DNA from: Bradyrhizobium betae
GTDB taxonomy: Bacteria; Pseudomonadota; Alphaproteobacteria; Rhizobiales; Xanthobacteraceae
Reading direction: 5' to 3'
NCBI RefSeq assembly: GCF_004123905.1
Contig: NZ_MZXW01000016.1
Span: forward strand, 496,001 to 560,000
DNA: 64,000 nucleotides
In this document: positions 7,590 to 16,727 of the stretch, in pieces
Numbering within the stretch: the stretch's first letter is position 1
How the letters are laid out: each line of letters starts with the position of its first letter
Translations under genes and position numbers: made by a program
Notes under the pieces: generated by a model
What the model saw: only the letters and a program-made list of their open reading frames with translations
What the model was told of the DNA's origin: nothing
The model's database searches: none

Positions 7590-8355
7590 GCCAGTCCGGC
7601 GGCTCTTCGATATACGACGCCGGCCGCCTCAGTGGCGCGTCGAGGTCGATCCACTGTGCCTCGCCAGCCGCGAGCCAGAACGCCTTGTTGGCATCGAGAT
7701 CGAGCACGATGTGCGTCGGCGGCCGTCCCGGTTGCAGGCCGGCGTTGAAGACCCAGCTCTCGCCCAGCCGGTCGAACCACGAACCGTCGGTGATGAAGGG
7801 TGACTGGTGCACATGGCCCGAGATCACCATCGCCGGCTGATACTGCATGATCCACTGCACCAGCTCGACATCGCCGAAGAAGCGCTTGCCGCCCCAGCTC
7901 GTCGGCGAATTCGCCGGCGGCGCGTGATGCGCCCAGATCCAGCGCTGTGGACGATTGACCGCGGCGTCGCGCAGCTGCTCGACGATGCGCTGCTTGGCCA
8001 GCGGACCATCCCACCACGGGCACACCGTGAACAGCGTGTCGCCGAGCGTGAGATTGTCCCCGTCGCAGGCGATGCCAAGCTCCCGCGCCTCCGCGATCCA
8101 GCGCGAGATTTTTTCGCCCTCCGCATTGCGCTCGTCGAGGTCGTGATTGCCGGAGCAGAGGATCACGCGGGTCTGCGCCGTGAGCAGCGCAAGATATTTC
8201 TTCACCACCACGATCTGCGCGCGAAAATCCACCATCGAGCCGATGTCGAGCGCATCGCCGGCGAAGATCACGAGGTCGAACTGCGGCGCCGCGCTGACAA
8301 GCCAGTCGAGCTGCGGCAGCGAGTAATGCAGGTCGGCCACGACCAGGCAGCGCAT
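7528..8355 (-). CDS. calcineurin-like metallophosphoesterase
   Basis: A 275-residue cytoplasmic protein with all metal-binding blocks of the family in order: VVADLHYS near residue 5 (D-x-H), GDALD near residue 33, GNHD near residue 69, WAHHAPPA near residue 140 and SGHVHQSP near residue 178. It would hydrolyse a phosphomono- or diester using two metal ions; the substrate is unknown. The C-terminal 70 residues are outside the core fold. The last 62 bases overlap the opposite-strand cNMP-domain gene, so the two transcripts collide. Confidence 0.85.
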   Translation of the reverse strand: MRCLVVADLHYSLPQLDWLVSAAPQFDLVIFAGDALDIGSMVDFRAQIVVVKKYLALLTAQTRVILCSGNHDLDERNAEGEKISRWIAEARELGIACDGDNLTLGDTLFTVCPWWDGPLAKQRIVEQLRDAAVNRPQRWIWAHHAPPANSPTSWGGKRFFGDVELVQWIMQYQPAMVISGHVHQSPFITDGSWFDRLGESWVFNAGLQPGRPPTHIVLDLDANKAFWLAAGEAQWIDLDAPLRRPASYIEEPPDWLTSLGRIADPSLARPRAAAG

Positions 8356-8530
8356 TGAAAATCCGTTTGCGTTCGAAAATGTCGGGGAAATTCCAAAAGC
8401 TTATGAAGCAAGAAGCAGACCAGCATGGCCGCTTTCACTCGTCAATGCAATGAGATGCGGGGGCGGATATCGCAGGGCTGGACCGGATCGTCGAATTCTG
8501 ATGTCGTGGCCGTCTCAACGCGGTGACCGC

Positions 8531-9220
8531 ATGACCTCCTTCAAGACGATTCGTGCCCGCGCCGAGAAGCGCAAGGGCGGCCCCAAGGCGCTCGACAAGC
8601 TGATGCCTGACAAGCCCGACCTGAAGGGTCTCGCAAAACTCGGCGACGACCGCATCCTCGCCGAGATGACGAAGCGGGTGTTTTGCGCGGGCTTTGCCTG
8701 GAGCGTGATCGATTCGAAATGGGACGGCTTTGAAGAGGCCTTCCTGCGTTTCAAGCCGGCCGAACTCACCTTCCAGCCAGAAGAGTATTGGGAGAGCCTG
8801 TTGCGCGATGCGCGCATCGTGCGCAACGGCGCCAAGATCATGTCGGTGCGCGACAATGCCATCTTCGTGCAGGAGATCGCCAAAGAACACGGCAGCTTCG
8901 GCAAGTTTCTGGCGAAGTGGCCGCCGTCTAACGAGATCGGTCTGCTCGACCTCCTCACCAAGCGCGGCAGCCGGCTCGGGGGCAACAGCGGCCAGATGCT
9001 GCTGCGCTTCGTCGGCTGGGATGGTTTTGTGACCTCCAGGGACGTGGCGATTTGCCTGCGCGACGCCGGCCTCGATATCGCCGACGAGGTCAAGTCCAAG
9101 GGCGATCTCGCAAAAGTGCAGGCGCAGTTCAACGCCTGGGCCGAGGAGACCGGCCTGTCCTACACATATCTGTCACGCATCTGCGCGCTCTCGGTCGGCG
9201 AGAACCGCAGCGAGCACTAG
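8531..9220 (+). CDS. DNA-3-methyladenine glycosylase I-like protein
   Basis: About 229 residues. The central part, FCAGFAWSVIDSKWDGFEEAF followed by YWESLLRDARIVRNGAKI, has the helix order and the R-N-x-AKI motif of the TAG (3-methyladenine glycosylase I) family, which removes alkylated adenine in base excision repair. The N-terminus is basic. The zinc-binding Cys/His pairs of E. coli Tag are not evident, so it is a divergent member and may have another substrate. Starts at 8450 or 8501 are also in frame. It is followed 25 bases later by a DUF1330 gene. Confidence 0.7.
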   Translation: MTSFKTIRARAEKRKGGPKALDKLMPDKPDLKGLAKLGDDRILAEMTKRVFCAGFAWSVIDSKWDGFEEAFLRFKPAELTFQPEEYWESLLRDARIVRNGAKIMSVRDNAIFVQEIAKEHGSFGKFLAKWPPSNEIGLLDLLTKRGSRLGGNSGQMLLRFVGWDGFVTSRDVAICLRDAGLDIADEVKSKGDLAKVQAQFNAWAEETGLSYTYLSRICALSVGENRSEH

Positions 9221-9245
9221 GTCAAGAAAAACCAGGAGATACAAA

Positions 9246-9539
9246 ATGGCCAAAGCCTATTGGGTTGCGACCTACCGCGCGATCAAGAATCCCGACGCCA
9301 TGGCGGCTTACGCAAAACTGTCACGTCCGGCGATCGAAGCCGCCGGCGGCCGCGTGCTTGCGCGCGGGATGCCGGCTGCTGCCTTCGAACATGGCCAGAT
9401 GGAACGCGTCGTCCTCATCGAGTTCGACAGCGTCGTGAGCGCTTTGGCGGCGTATGAAAGCCCCGCCTACAAGGCCGCTCACGACTTGCTCGGCGATGGC
9501 GCGGATCGTGACATCCGGATCGTCGAAGCCGCCGACTAG
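9246..9539 (+). CDS. DUF1330 family protein
   Basis: A 97-residue single-domain protein of the dimeric alpha/beta barrel fold (DUF1330). Typical elements are the first strand KAYWVATYRAI, the central AAGGRVLARG, MERVVLIEFDS and YESPAYKAAHDLL, ending with a basic-acidic strand RDIRIVEA. Its biochemical role is not established. The AGGAGA ribosome site lies 8 bases ahead of the ATG. It probably shares a transcript with the glycosylase-like gene. Confidence 0.85.
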   Translation: MAKAYWVATYRAIKNPDAMAAYAKLSRPAIEAAGGRVLARGMPAAAFEHGQMERVVLIEFDSVVSALAAYESPAYKAAHDLLGDGADRDIRIVEAAD

Positions 9540-9741
9540 CAGCGGCGGATCGTGTGCATCGTGTGGCGATCTCGTGCCGCGAACGCGGCGGATGAAACTC
9601 GCGATCACGAAATACATTTTTCCGGAACATTTGTGCGCAGCACCCGTTCGGGAGTCTGAGCCAGGCGATACACAGCGGCGCAGGGAACGCCCGCTCTGGT
9701 TCAACTCAATGAAATCCAACACGACAGAAACGGAGCAGCCC

Positions 9742-10035
9742 ATGAAGCTCACTTCGGAACAAGTGAAGCAGACCGTCAACCAGCTCGGCGCCCAGGTGCT
9801 GCCCGACGAACATCCCGCCATGCCGCAGCTCAACAGCATGTTCGGCGAGCACACCTTCTTCGTCGACGAGACGGGCCTGAAGGTGCTCGAACCCACGCCG
9901 TCTCTCGCCGCCGAACGCCAGACCGGCGAAGTCGTCAGCCTTGCCGACTGGAGCGATGCGGATCTGACGCGCCTGATGGCGCACGAGCCGGAGCCGACCG
10001 GCGTGATCGTGGTGTTCGAGCATGTGAGGCATTGA
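9742..10035 (+). CDS. hypothetical protein, 97 residues
   Basis: I do not recognise the family. The protein is acidic, soluble and without a signal peptide; LTSEQVKQTVNQLG at the start looks like a helix, FFVDETGLKVLEP resembles a strand pair, and the end PTGVIVVFEHVRH is a final strand. The ATG at 9742 has GGAG 7 bases upstream; an in-frame ATG at 9709 would add 11 residues. 202 bases separate it from the preceding DUF1330 gene, so it probably has its own promoter. Confidence 0.5.
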   Translation: MKLTSEQVKQTVNQLGAQVLPDEHPAMPQLNSMFGEHTFFVDETGLKVLEPTPSLAAERQTGEVVSLADWSDADLTRLMAHEPEPTGVIVVFEHVRH

Positions 10036-10288
10036 CCATTGCTGGTCGTGAAGGAAGATCAGATCGGCGGGGGGAAACCCCGCCGTGAAGGCAGTGAGGT
10101 GTGTGAACGCGCCGTCAATTGATACGATTGACTTCAGGTAGCCCCGAGCTTGAGATTTTCGCTAAAGCCTGAGCACTTTCGTTCCAGGTCGCATCAATAA
10201 ACGCCCTAGCGTCTTTCAAGGGCTTTTACTGGCGGTACCGCCTCGCGTCGCCGGTATAATTCGCCTCCATCCATCCGTGGAGGTCGAT

Positions 10289-10516
10289 ATGCATCGTGCC
10301 GTTCCGATGCTGGCGTTGCTTGCCACATTTTTATCCGTCGTATTCTCTGGGCAGGCCCAGTCGGCCCAGACGGATCGATACTGCCTGCAAGGTCGCAGCT
10401 GGGGCTTTCCGGGCAATTGCCAGTTCGCCACCCGTCAACAATGCCTGGCCGCTGCTTCGGGCACGTCCGCCGCTTGCGGCCTCAATCCGCGCTATGCCGC
10501 TTCGCGGCGGCGCTAA
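10289..10516 (+). CDS. secreted small cysteine-containing protein (DUF3551-like)
   Basis: A 75-residue exported protein. It has a signal peptide (MHRAVPMLALLATFLSVVF, cleavage near AQSA) and a mature part of about 50 residues with YCLQGRSWGFPGNCQFAT, QQCLAAASG and a final AACGLNP, giving four cysteines as in the DUF3551 family common in rhizobia. It should be periplasmic, with disulfide bonds. GGAGG lies 8 bases before the start. No function is known. Confidence 0.75.
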   Translation: MHRAVPMLALLATFLSVVFSGQAQSAQTDRYCLQGRSWGFPGNCQFATRQQCLAAASGTSAACGLNPRYAASRRR

Positions 10517-10587
10517 TCACCGCTCGAAGATAAGCCATTCGGCGCTACCGCACGGCGGAAGCGACCAACCGAGAAAGGCATCCGCGG

Positions 10588-10860
10588 ATGCGAAAGCTTG
10601 CGCTGTTCGTCATTCTGCTCTCGTTCGCGGGAATGTTTCCTTCGAGCGAATCGTACGCTCAGAGTGCGCTTCGGGGTGCGGTCATCGGTGGTGCCATCGG
10701 CGGTCGTCGCGGCGCCGCCATAGGAGCTACGGCCGGAGCGATCGCCGGCGCCCACCGGCGACACCAGCATTGGCACAGATATTATTGGCGGAACGGCGGC
10801 TGCTGGTACCGCTCGAGCAGCGGAAGGTCGCACCGCGTGTCGCATCGGTACTGCCGTTAA
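10588..10860 (+). CDS. secreted glycine-zipper small protein
   Basis: A 90-residue protein with a signal peptide (MRKLALFVILLSFAGMF, cleavage after SYAQS) and a central glycine zipper, GAVIGGAIGGRRGAAIGATAG, which would form a membrane-spanning or self-associating helix. The C-terminal third is His-, Tyr- and Arg-rich with two cysteines (GGCWYR and HRYCR). Such proteins are usually outer-membrane or periplasmic. It follows the DUF3551-like gene by 71 bases in the same direction. Confidence 0.65.
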   Translation: MRKLALFVILLSFAGMFPSSESYAQSALRGAVIGGAIGGRRGAAIGATAGAIAGAHRRHQHWHRYYWRNGGCWYRSSSGRSHRVSHRYCR

Positions 10861-10905
10861 GTGCAACCACGGGATCGAGAGCAGTCATTCAACGAGGGGA
10901 TCGCA

Positions 10906-11289
10906 ATGTTCTTCGCCCAAGAAGGATTCACCTATCGAAATTTCCTGATGGACATGATTGCGATATTCGCATTCGTTGTCTGGTTCTGGCTGCTGATCGT
11001 CATCTATGGCGACCTGTTCAGGCGCCACGACATCTCCGGATGGGGCAAGGCGCTATGGGTGCTCGCACTGGTCCTGACCTCCTACCTGGGCATCTTCGCC
11101 TACCTGATCACCCAGGGGAGAGGCATGGCCGAACGTAACGCCGAGCAGGCGCAACGGGCGCGCGACGAATTGCGACACATAGTCGGCTTTAGTGTCGCAG
11201 ACGAAATCACCAAGCTCGATCAGCTGAAAAAATCGGGATCCATAACCGATGCCGAGTACGGGCGGCTTCGCACCAAGCTGGTCTCTTAG
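10906..11289 (+). CDS. membrane protein with PLDc_N-like segment and C-terminal SHOCT domain
   Basis: A 127-residue protein with two membrane spans (about residues 17-38, FAFVVWFWLLIVIYGDL, and 47-68, ALWVLALVLTSYLGIFAYL), the pattern of PLDc_N segments. A cytoplasmic helix and a short C-terminal SHOCT-like domain (ITKLDQLKKSGSITDAEYGRLRTKL) follow. SHOCT domains mediate oligomer contacts. GAGGGG lies 7 bases before the ATG. Its role is unknown. Confidence 0.75.
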   Translation: MFFAQEGFTYRNFLMDMIAIFAFVVWFWLLIVIYGDLFRRHDISGWGKALWVLALVLTSYLGIFAYLITQGRGMAERNAEQAQRARDELRHIVGFSVADEITKLDQLKKSGSITDAEYGRLRTKLVS

Positions 11290-11439
11290 GGCCTGGGAGA
11301 TGAAGGATGCGCTGGACCGGCCGCGATGGCTGCTGTCGGGTTTTGGAATTGGATACGCTGTGTCCGCGCAGAACCGGGCATCCGCATCGAACCGGCTTCG
11401 ATCGTCGATAGCCATAGGTTCCGGGGCGGTAGTTGCCCT

Positions 11440-11835
11440 CTAACTTCCCTTCGGTCCGATCGGGCCCGCCGGTCCGGGCGGTCCTGGAGGACCCGCCGGT
11501 CCAGGAGGACCGGGGAGGCCGCAATTTTGTATGACCACATCTCTCGTATCAGGTCCGGACGTGATCTTCACGATGCAGGTGGAGGGAAATTCCGGTCCGA
11601 TCCACCGAAACCCTCCAGTCGAAGTGCTCTCGACCTTGACGGTCTTACTCGGGCTGATCTTGATCTCCACGCCGGGCTCGCGGGGCCGCCTGACGCGTCC
11701 GACGATGACCAACTCGCCCTGCGATATGGTGGCCGTCGTGATCAGTATTTCCGCATGTGCGCTTCCAGTGCACATCATCGCATAGGTGATCATAAGAGCT
11801 GCGACGGTGCCGATGGGCTTCGCGAGCATCATCAT
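11440..11835 (-). CDS. secreted protein with collagen-like tail
   Basis: A 131-residue exported protein. The N-terminus is a signal peptide ending at GSAHA; the middle (about residues 29-105) is a beta-rich domain of unknown family, carrying C86 and C105; the last 26 residues are Gly-X-Y triplets rich in Pro (GPPGPAGPPGPPGPAG), collagen-like. The Gly-X-Y run could drive trimerisation. AGGAGAGA precedes the ATG. The gene is isolated and convergent with the SHOCT gene. Confidence 0.7.
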   Translation of the reverse strand: MMMLAKPIGTVAALMITYAMMCTGSAHAEILITTATISQGELVIVGRVRRPREPGVEIKISPSKTVKVESTSTGGFRWIGPEFPSTCIVKITSGPDTRDVVIQNCGLPGPPGPAGPPGPPGPAGPIGPKGS

Positions 11836-11993
11836 TCTCTCCTGCTTGCAGGTCGCCTAACAAATCGCGTCTCGTGCCAAGTGTCGAGTCGTGGTTTGAA
11901 GCGAACGACCAAACGCCGTCGAGCCGATAGCTCTCAAATTCTAGATAGATTGTCAGAACCGAAGCAACGTAGCCAAGTCAGGGGAGGCCCCAA

Positions 11994-12458
11994 ATGTACG
12001 CCAATATTCTCTTGAGCACGGATGGATCGGATGTCGCGAGAAAGGGCGTTGAGCACGGGATTGCTTTGGCAAAGGCCCTGAACGCCAAGGTGACAGTCAT
12101 CACCGTAACGGAAGCGCTGCCGATCGACTATGGCGGCGGACACGACTCAGGATGGATTCCCTCGCAGCAGGAGATTGATAGATTCGACGCAGCCTGCAAG
12201 GAACGCGCGGGCAAAGTGCTCAATGAAGCTCGCGCAACGGCGGAGCAGATCGGTGTATCTGCGGAACTCTTGCATGTTCCGAATGCGCACCCGGCCACGG
12301 CGATTATCGAAACGGCAAAGTCCAGAGGCTGCGGCTTGATCGTCATGGCCTCTCATGGGCGTCGCGGCTTCAGGAAGTTTTTTTTGGGGAGCCAAACATC
12401 GGAGGTCCTGGCGGACGGAAGCGTGCCGGTGTTGGTCGTCAGTGGTGGACAAAAGTGA
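11994..12458 (+). CDS. universal stress protein (UspA family)
   Basis: A 154-residue single UspA domain. NILLSTDGSDVARKGVEHGIALAKAL is the first strand and helix; the ATP-binding signature G-x2-G-x9-G-S is present in SHGRRGFRKFFLGSQTSEVL; the end LVVSGG is the last strand. The intact motif suggests nucleotide binding. Such proteins accumulate under starvation or stress. It is monocistronic, with dinB convergent 68 bases downstream. Confidence 0.9.
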   Translation: MYANILLSTDGSDVARKGVEHGIALAKALNAKVTVITVTEALPIDYGGGHDSGWIPSQQEIDRFDAACKERAGKVLNEARATAEQIGVSAELLHVPNAHPATAIIETAKSRGCGLIVMASHGRRGFRKFFLGSQTSEVLADGSVPVLVVSGGQK

Positions 12459-12526
12459 TCGTGCAGGGATCGACTTGCATCGGTGGCGGGTTCGAAAAAT
12501 CCTGCCACTGTCATTGCCAGTCCGGT

Positions 12527-13627
12527 TCAGATGCCGAAAGTCAGCTGCGGCTCCGTATCATCCCCGTCCTGAAGGGAAGACAGCGAGACCCCCAGCAGCC
12601 TGACGGGCTTGGGCGGCGGCGTCTCGACTTCGAGCAGGCCGCAGGCCAGCCGCTCCAACTCGTCCCGGCCTGCAACCGCCGCCGGGACGGACCTGCTGCG
12701 CGTGATGATCTCGAAGTCGGCGAATTTGATCTTCAGGGTGACGGTGCGGCCGCGGTTGCCGGTCGTCTCGCAATGACGCCAGACCTTGTCGACGAGCGGC
12801 TTGAGCTCGGCGACCAGCGTGTCGAATTCGTCGAGGTCGGTCGAGAACGTGGTCTCCGCGCCGATCGACTTGCGGATCCGGTTGGCCCGGACCGGCCGCT
12901 CGTCGACACCGCGTGAGATCCAATAATAGTACGCGCCGGACTTGCCGAAATTCGCGTTCATGAACTCCAGCGTCTGGTTGCGGATGTCGAGGCCGGTGAA
13001 CAGGCCGAGCGCGTTCATCTTCGCACTCGTCGCCGGGCCTATCCCATGGAATTTTCCGACGGGCAGGGTTTCGACGAACGCAGGTCCCATCTCCGGCGAG
13101 ATCACGAACTGGCCGTTCGGCTTGCGATGATCGGAGGCGAGTTTTGCCAGAAACTTGTTGTAGGAGATGCCTGCGGAAGCGTTGAGGCCGGTCTCGGCTT
13201 TGATTGTCTCGCGGATCCGCAGCGCGACGTCGCGTGCCAGCGGGATGCCTTGTAGATTCTCCGTCACATCGAGATAGGCCTCGTCGAGCGACAGCGGCTC
13301 GATAACAGGCGTATGCTGGGCAAAGATGTCGCGGATCTGTCTGGAGATCGCCTTGTAGACCTCGAAGCGCGGCTTGACGAAGATCAGGTCGGGACATTGC
13401 CGCTTCGCCGTCACCGACGGCATCGCCGAGCGAACACCGAACTTGCGGGCCTCGTAGCTGGCGGCGGCGACGACGCCGCGTTCCGCTGAGCCTCCGACGG
13501 CGACCGGTTGTCCGCGCAGCTCCGGATTGTCGCGCTGTTCCACCGACGCATAGAAGGCATCCATGTCGATATGGATGATCTTGCGGACGGGCGGGGCGTC
13601 GCCAGTCGCCGTGTCGGATTCGCGCAT
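12527..13627 (-). CDS. dinB: DNA polymerase IV (Y-family translesion polymerase)
   Basis: A 366-residue Y-family polymerase that extends damaged or bulged primers. Catalytic carboxylates are visible: D21 and D23 in IIHIDMDAFYASVEQ, and D115-E116 in PLSLDEAYLDV. GVVAAASYEARKFGVRSAMP is the steric-gate and finger region; AGISYNKFLAKLASDHRKPNGQ lies in the palm; FHGIGPATSAKMNALG is the helix-hairpin-helix thumb. The C-terminal little-finger domain ends at QLTFGI; no clear clamp-binding QLxLF box other than QLTFGI, which may serve as one. Stand-alone gene. Confidence 0.95.
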   Translation of the reverse strand: MRESDTATGDAPPVRKIIHIDMDAFYASVEQRDNPELRGQPVAVGGSAERGVVAAASYEARKFGVRSAMPSVTAKRQCPDLIFVKPRFEVYKAISRQIRDIFAQHTPVIEPLSLDEAYLDVTENLQGIPLARDVALRIRETIKAETGLNASAGISYNKFLAKLASDHRKPNGQFVISPEMGPAFVETLPVGKFHGIGPATSAKMNALGLFTGLDIRNQTLEFMNANFGKSGAYYYWISRGVDERPVRANRIRKSIGAETTFSTDLDEFDTLVAELKPLVDKVWRHCETTGNRGRTVTLKIKFADFEIITRSRSVPAAVAGRDELERLACGLLEVETPPPKPVRLLGVSLSSLQDGDDTEPQLTFGI

Positions 13628-13683
13628 GGAAAGATGATACTATTGCGCCAAGAGAAGCGCGAGGTGGAAGCGCGAGGTCATGG

Positions 13684-13755
13684 ATGTTTCGATTGTCGGT
13701 CTTCGTCGTCGGCGTGGTCGGCATCGGCTGGCTGATCGGCGCGACCGTGACCTAA
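13684..13755 (+). CDS. possible 23-residue single-span membrane microprotein
   Basis: ATG at 13684 opens MFRLSVFVVGVVGIGWLIGA and ends at TAA 13753-13755: one hydrophobic segment and almost nothing else. GAGG lies at 13674-13677, 6 bases from the ATG. The gap between dinB and the next gene would otherwise be empty. No homologue is known to me, and conservation has not been tested. Confidence 0.3.
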   Translation: MFRLSVFVVGVVGIGWLIGATVT

Positions 13756-13961
13756 ATCGCTCTCGAGACATCACGAGACAAGGCTCGCCGCGGCACTGTT
13801 CGCACCTTACGCAGCCTGGGTCGCGTTTGCCGGCGTGCCCAATGCGGCAATCTGGCGTTTGAATTGAGAAATTCAGTCTCGACCGGTTCAAAAAGCAATC
13901 TCAGGCTTGTGAGTGGCAAGCCTAGGCATGCGATCCTACATCAGCGTGCAGAGGACAGACC

Positions 13962-14171
13962 ATGCAATACAGCTCCGAGCTCATTCAGACCATGCGCCAG
14001 GCACTCGAGACCGTGATGGCGAGCGTACCGGCCCATCAATCGGTGTTCGGTCTGAAAGCAGCCGTGGCCGAATGCATCCTCAACGCGGCCGCACACGGCC
14101 AGACGTCATACGACGGACTGGTGCAGTCCGCCTCCGACCAGATCCAGTCGATTATTTCGATGTTGACGTGA
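13962..14171 (+). CDS. hypothetical protein, 69 residues
   Basis: A small soluble protein, largely helical: MQYSSELIQTMRQALETVM, then a hydrophobic KAAVAECILNAAAHG helix. I do not recognise a family. AGAGGAC precedes the ATG with good spacing. It lies between dinB and the left end of the island, and is chromosomal. Confidence 0.5.
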   Translation: MQYSSELIQTMRQALETVMASVPAHQSVFGLKAAVAECILNAAAHGQTSYDGLVQSASDQIQSIISMLT

Positions 14172-14241
14172 GCGCGCGCTTGGATGGCGCACGCTGCTCT
14201 CAAGTCACAATCGGGGTGGTTGGGAAGGCGGTGCCATGGAG

Positions 14242-14291
14242 TGGCGCACCCGACACGATTCGAACGTGTGACCTTTGCCTTCGGAGGGCAA
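14242..14291 (+). repeat. attL: 50-bp direct repeat of tRNA-Arg 3' end
   Basis: These 50 bases are identical to 45245-45294, the 3' half of the tRNA-Arg(CCG) gene including the encoded CCA and the anticodon stem. No 5' half lies next to this copy, so it is the duplicate left by integration. The integrase gene starts 155 bases to the right, as is usual for tRNA-targeted elements. Confidence 0.95.
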
Positions 14292-14445
14292 AGGTGGGCA
14301 GATTGCCCCTGCTTACCTGAAATCCCTTGGAATTGATCGCCCTCAGATATAGGCTGAAATCGGCCTGATTTGGGGGCTACGGTCGTTGCTTCGAATTTCC
14401 CCCGTTTTCTGGCGCCTGCTTACCTGGTGCTTACCCGAGGGAAAG

Positions 14446-15717
14446 TTGCCCAAGCTGACTAAACGCATCGTTGATGCTGCGGAAACCACCGGGAAGGATG
14501 TCTTCCTCTGGGATGACGAACTTCGTGGGTTCGGCCTGCGCGTCAAGAAAAGCGGCGCAAAGTCCTTTGTTGTCCAGTACCGGAATGCCAATGGGCGTAG
14601 CCGGCGGCTCACCTTGGGCCGTTATGGTGTCCTGACCCCAGAAGAAGCCCGCAGAGACGCCAAGCTGGCCCTTGTAGACGTCGTCAGGGGCTCAGATCCC
14701 GTTGAGAGCAAGAAGCTCGCCCGCGGCGCCATGACGATGGAGGAGCTTTGCAGAGAATACCTGGATAAGGCCAAACGCGGCCTGATCCTCACCCGCCGCG
14801 GCGAGACGAAGAGCGAGACCACCCTGTATAGCGACAAGGGACGCATCGAACGCCACATAATCAAGCTCGTCGGAAAGAAGACCGTAAAGGGCTTCACCCC
14901 CACCGATGCCAAGGGCCTTCAGCGGGACATCATCGCCGGAAAGTCCGCGGTCGACGTCAAGACCAAAACCCGAGGGCGAGCGATTGTAACAGGTGGCAAG
15001 GGAACCGCCGCCCGGACGATGGGCCTGCTAGGCGGCATATTCAGCTACGCAGTCGATGAGGGCTATCGGCCCGACAACCCTATAAAGGGGATCAGGCGGC
15101 CGAAGGATCAGACCCGGGAATGGCGCTTGGATGACGCCGGCTATCGTCGTCTCGGAAGGTGCCTCGGGACGGCCGAGGCAAACGGCGAACATTGGCAGCG
15201 TGTTCTCGCAAGCCGCACGTCGGCAATGACGGGCTGCCGCCTGGATGAGCTGGAAAGCCTCTTAAAGACCGAGGTGGATCCGGTCGGGATGGCCCTCCGT
15301 CTCGGTGACAGCAAGACAGGCAAGAGTATCCGCCCTGTTGGGCCGACTGTCATTGCCGTCCTGAAGGCCGCAATGGCCAAATCAAAGTCAAAATACGTAT
15401 TCCCCGCTATCACGACCGAAGCCAAGCATCACACCGGCCTGACTCGATGGCTTCAGAAAGTGTCAGCGAAGGAAGTGCCTGGCATTACCAACCACGGCCT
15501 CCGGCATTCCTTCAGCTCCACAGCTGAGGATCTCGGCTACACCATACCAACGATCAAGGCCCTCATTGGCCATTCCAAGAAGGGGAATGTGACCATGGGC
15601 TACATTCACAAGATTGATTCGGCGCTGCTGGCAGCTGCCGACCGCATCGCCCGGCACATCGATGATGCCATGCATGGAAGGAAACAGAGCAAGGTCGTCC
15701 AGTTTCGGAAGGCCTGA
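14446..15717 (+). CDS. tyrosine recombinase/integrase of the island
   Basis: A 423-residue site-specific integrase. The N-terminal domain (about residues 1-85) is DUF4102-like: [40 protein letters not shown]. The catalytic domain shows R265 in [10 protein letters not shown]350 and R353 in NHGLRHSF, H376 in LIGHSKK and the nucleophile Y386 in MGYIHK, so all catalytic residues are in place. It would act on the tRNA-Arg att sites. The start is TTG 14446, with GAGGGAAA 4 bases ahead, giving the family-typical start [11 protein letters not shown]; an upstream TTG at 14386 would add 20 non-conserved residues. Confidence 0.92.
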   Translation: MPKLTKRIVDAAETTGKDVFLWDDELRGFGLRVKKSGAKSFVVQYRNANGRSRRLTLGRYGVLTPEEARRDAKLALVDVVRGSDPVESKKLARGAMTMEELCREYLDKAKRGLILTRRGETKSETTLYSDKGRIERHIIKLVGKKTVKGFTPTDAKGLQRDIIAGKSAVDVKTKTRGRAIVTGGKGTAARTMGLLGGIFSYAVDEGYRPDNPIKGIRRPKDQTREWRLDDAGYRRLGRCLGTAEANGEHWQRVLASRTSAMTGCRLDELESLLKTEVDPVGMALRLGDSKTGKSIRPVGPTVIAVLKAAMAKSKSKYVFPAITTEAKHHTGLTRWLQKVSAKEVPGITNHGLRHSFSSTAEDLGYTIPTIKALIGHSKKGNVTMGYIHKIDSALLAAADRIARHIDDAMHGRKQSKVVQFRKA

Positions 15718-15805
15718 TTAATCGGCGCGGCTAGGGTAGCTCCCGAAAAGCTGGTCCGCACCAGCCTGCCGCGTCGTCAAAATGCGGAGCACAAGCGGAA
15801 GTGCA

Positions 15806-16705
15806 ATGAGCGTCGAGATAATACATAAACAACTTAGCCTGCGCGCTGAGTTCTGGAAGAAGTCACTTGGTTGGCCAGACGATAACGCCTCGTACGTATT
15901 CCTTGGCCGAGCGGTCCACGCGATGGGCAAGTCGATGTTTGGAGTCGACTGGACGGGTGATGAGCCCTGTCGCGACCCCGTGCCGAACCTCTCGGTTTTC
16001 CCGGAGAGGTCTGGCTGGCGGGCTCGCCTCGTCCATGATCTGCTAGTCAAGCACCATCCGGAACATAACCGACAGCCGCGCAAACCGTATCAGCACTCTT
16101 TCGAGTTTTCCGGCAAAGAGTGGATGGATGCCGTGATGATCGTTAAAAAGCTCAAGGACGAGAGAACGCCTGAACTTCGTCGCCTCCTTGAAGTGCAAGA
16201 TCGGATAAAGCATCTTGCAGAAGCCGGCTTTCTTATTACCGCCATCCGTGAGAAAGCCGGCGGCGATCCGACACCCGTTCCGCGAGGCTGGTGGAACTCG
16301 GAGCGCATTCGCGATCGATTCGATCTCTGCCAGTTGAGGCCTGATGATCCATACAACTTGGGAATCGGTAGCGACCCCTTCCAATGGATTTTCGTCACCC
16401 GCGAAAGCCTGATGAGCTGCGCTCCTGGTGGCCTTGCCGAGGGCGAGCAAGCTGTCAAACCTGCCGCAACGACATTGGCCGCCGCTCTGCCTGTGGAGGA
16501 GTCAGCAAAGGCTCCCCGCCGTCTCGCCGAGGCAAAGATCGAGCCCGCGTTCCGGCGCTGGAGGGAGCAGCAGCCCGAAGGCTATATCCCGACCGAGGAC
16601 GAAGATATTGCTCACATGAAGCAGCTGGGGGTCGGCCGAGACAAGGTGCGCCAACTCCGCAAGGGATTCCCCACCCGCGGGCGAGGTGAGAAAAAGTCCG
16701 GCTAA
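15806..16705 (+). CDS. hypothetical island protein, 299 residues
   Basis: Not recognised. A soluble protein: an N-terminal part with LSLRAEFWKKSLGW and YVFLGRAVHAMGKSMFG, a charged middle with a helical stretch (LRRLLEVQDRIKHLAEAGFL) and a C-terminal segment (KIEPAFRRWREQQPE, then MKQLGVGRDKVRQLRKG) that could be a DNA-binding helix pair. GGAAG precedes ATG 15806. It follows the integrase in the same direction and precedes the AlpA-like gene, a position often taken by accessory recombination or replication proteins. Confidence 0.6.
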   Translation: MSVEIIHKQLSLRAEFWKKSLGWPDDNASYVFLGRAVHAMGKSMFGVDWTGDEPCRDPVPNLSVFPERSGWRARLVHDLLVKHHPEHNRQPRKPYQHSFEFSGKEWMDAVMIVKKLKDERTPELRRLLEVQDRIKHLAEAGFLITAIREKAGGDPTPVPRGWWNSERIRDRFDLCQLRPDDPYNLGIGSDPFQWIFVTRESLMSCAPGGLAEGEQAVKPAATTLAAALPVEESAKAPRRLAEAKIEPAFRRWREQQPEGYIPTEDEDIAHMKQLGVGRDKVRQLRKGFPTRGRGEKKSG

Positions 16706-16727
16706 CGCGCAGCCATATACGCGGGCT

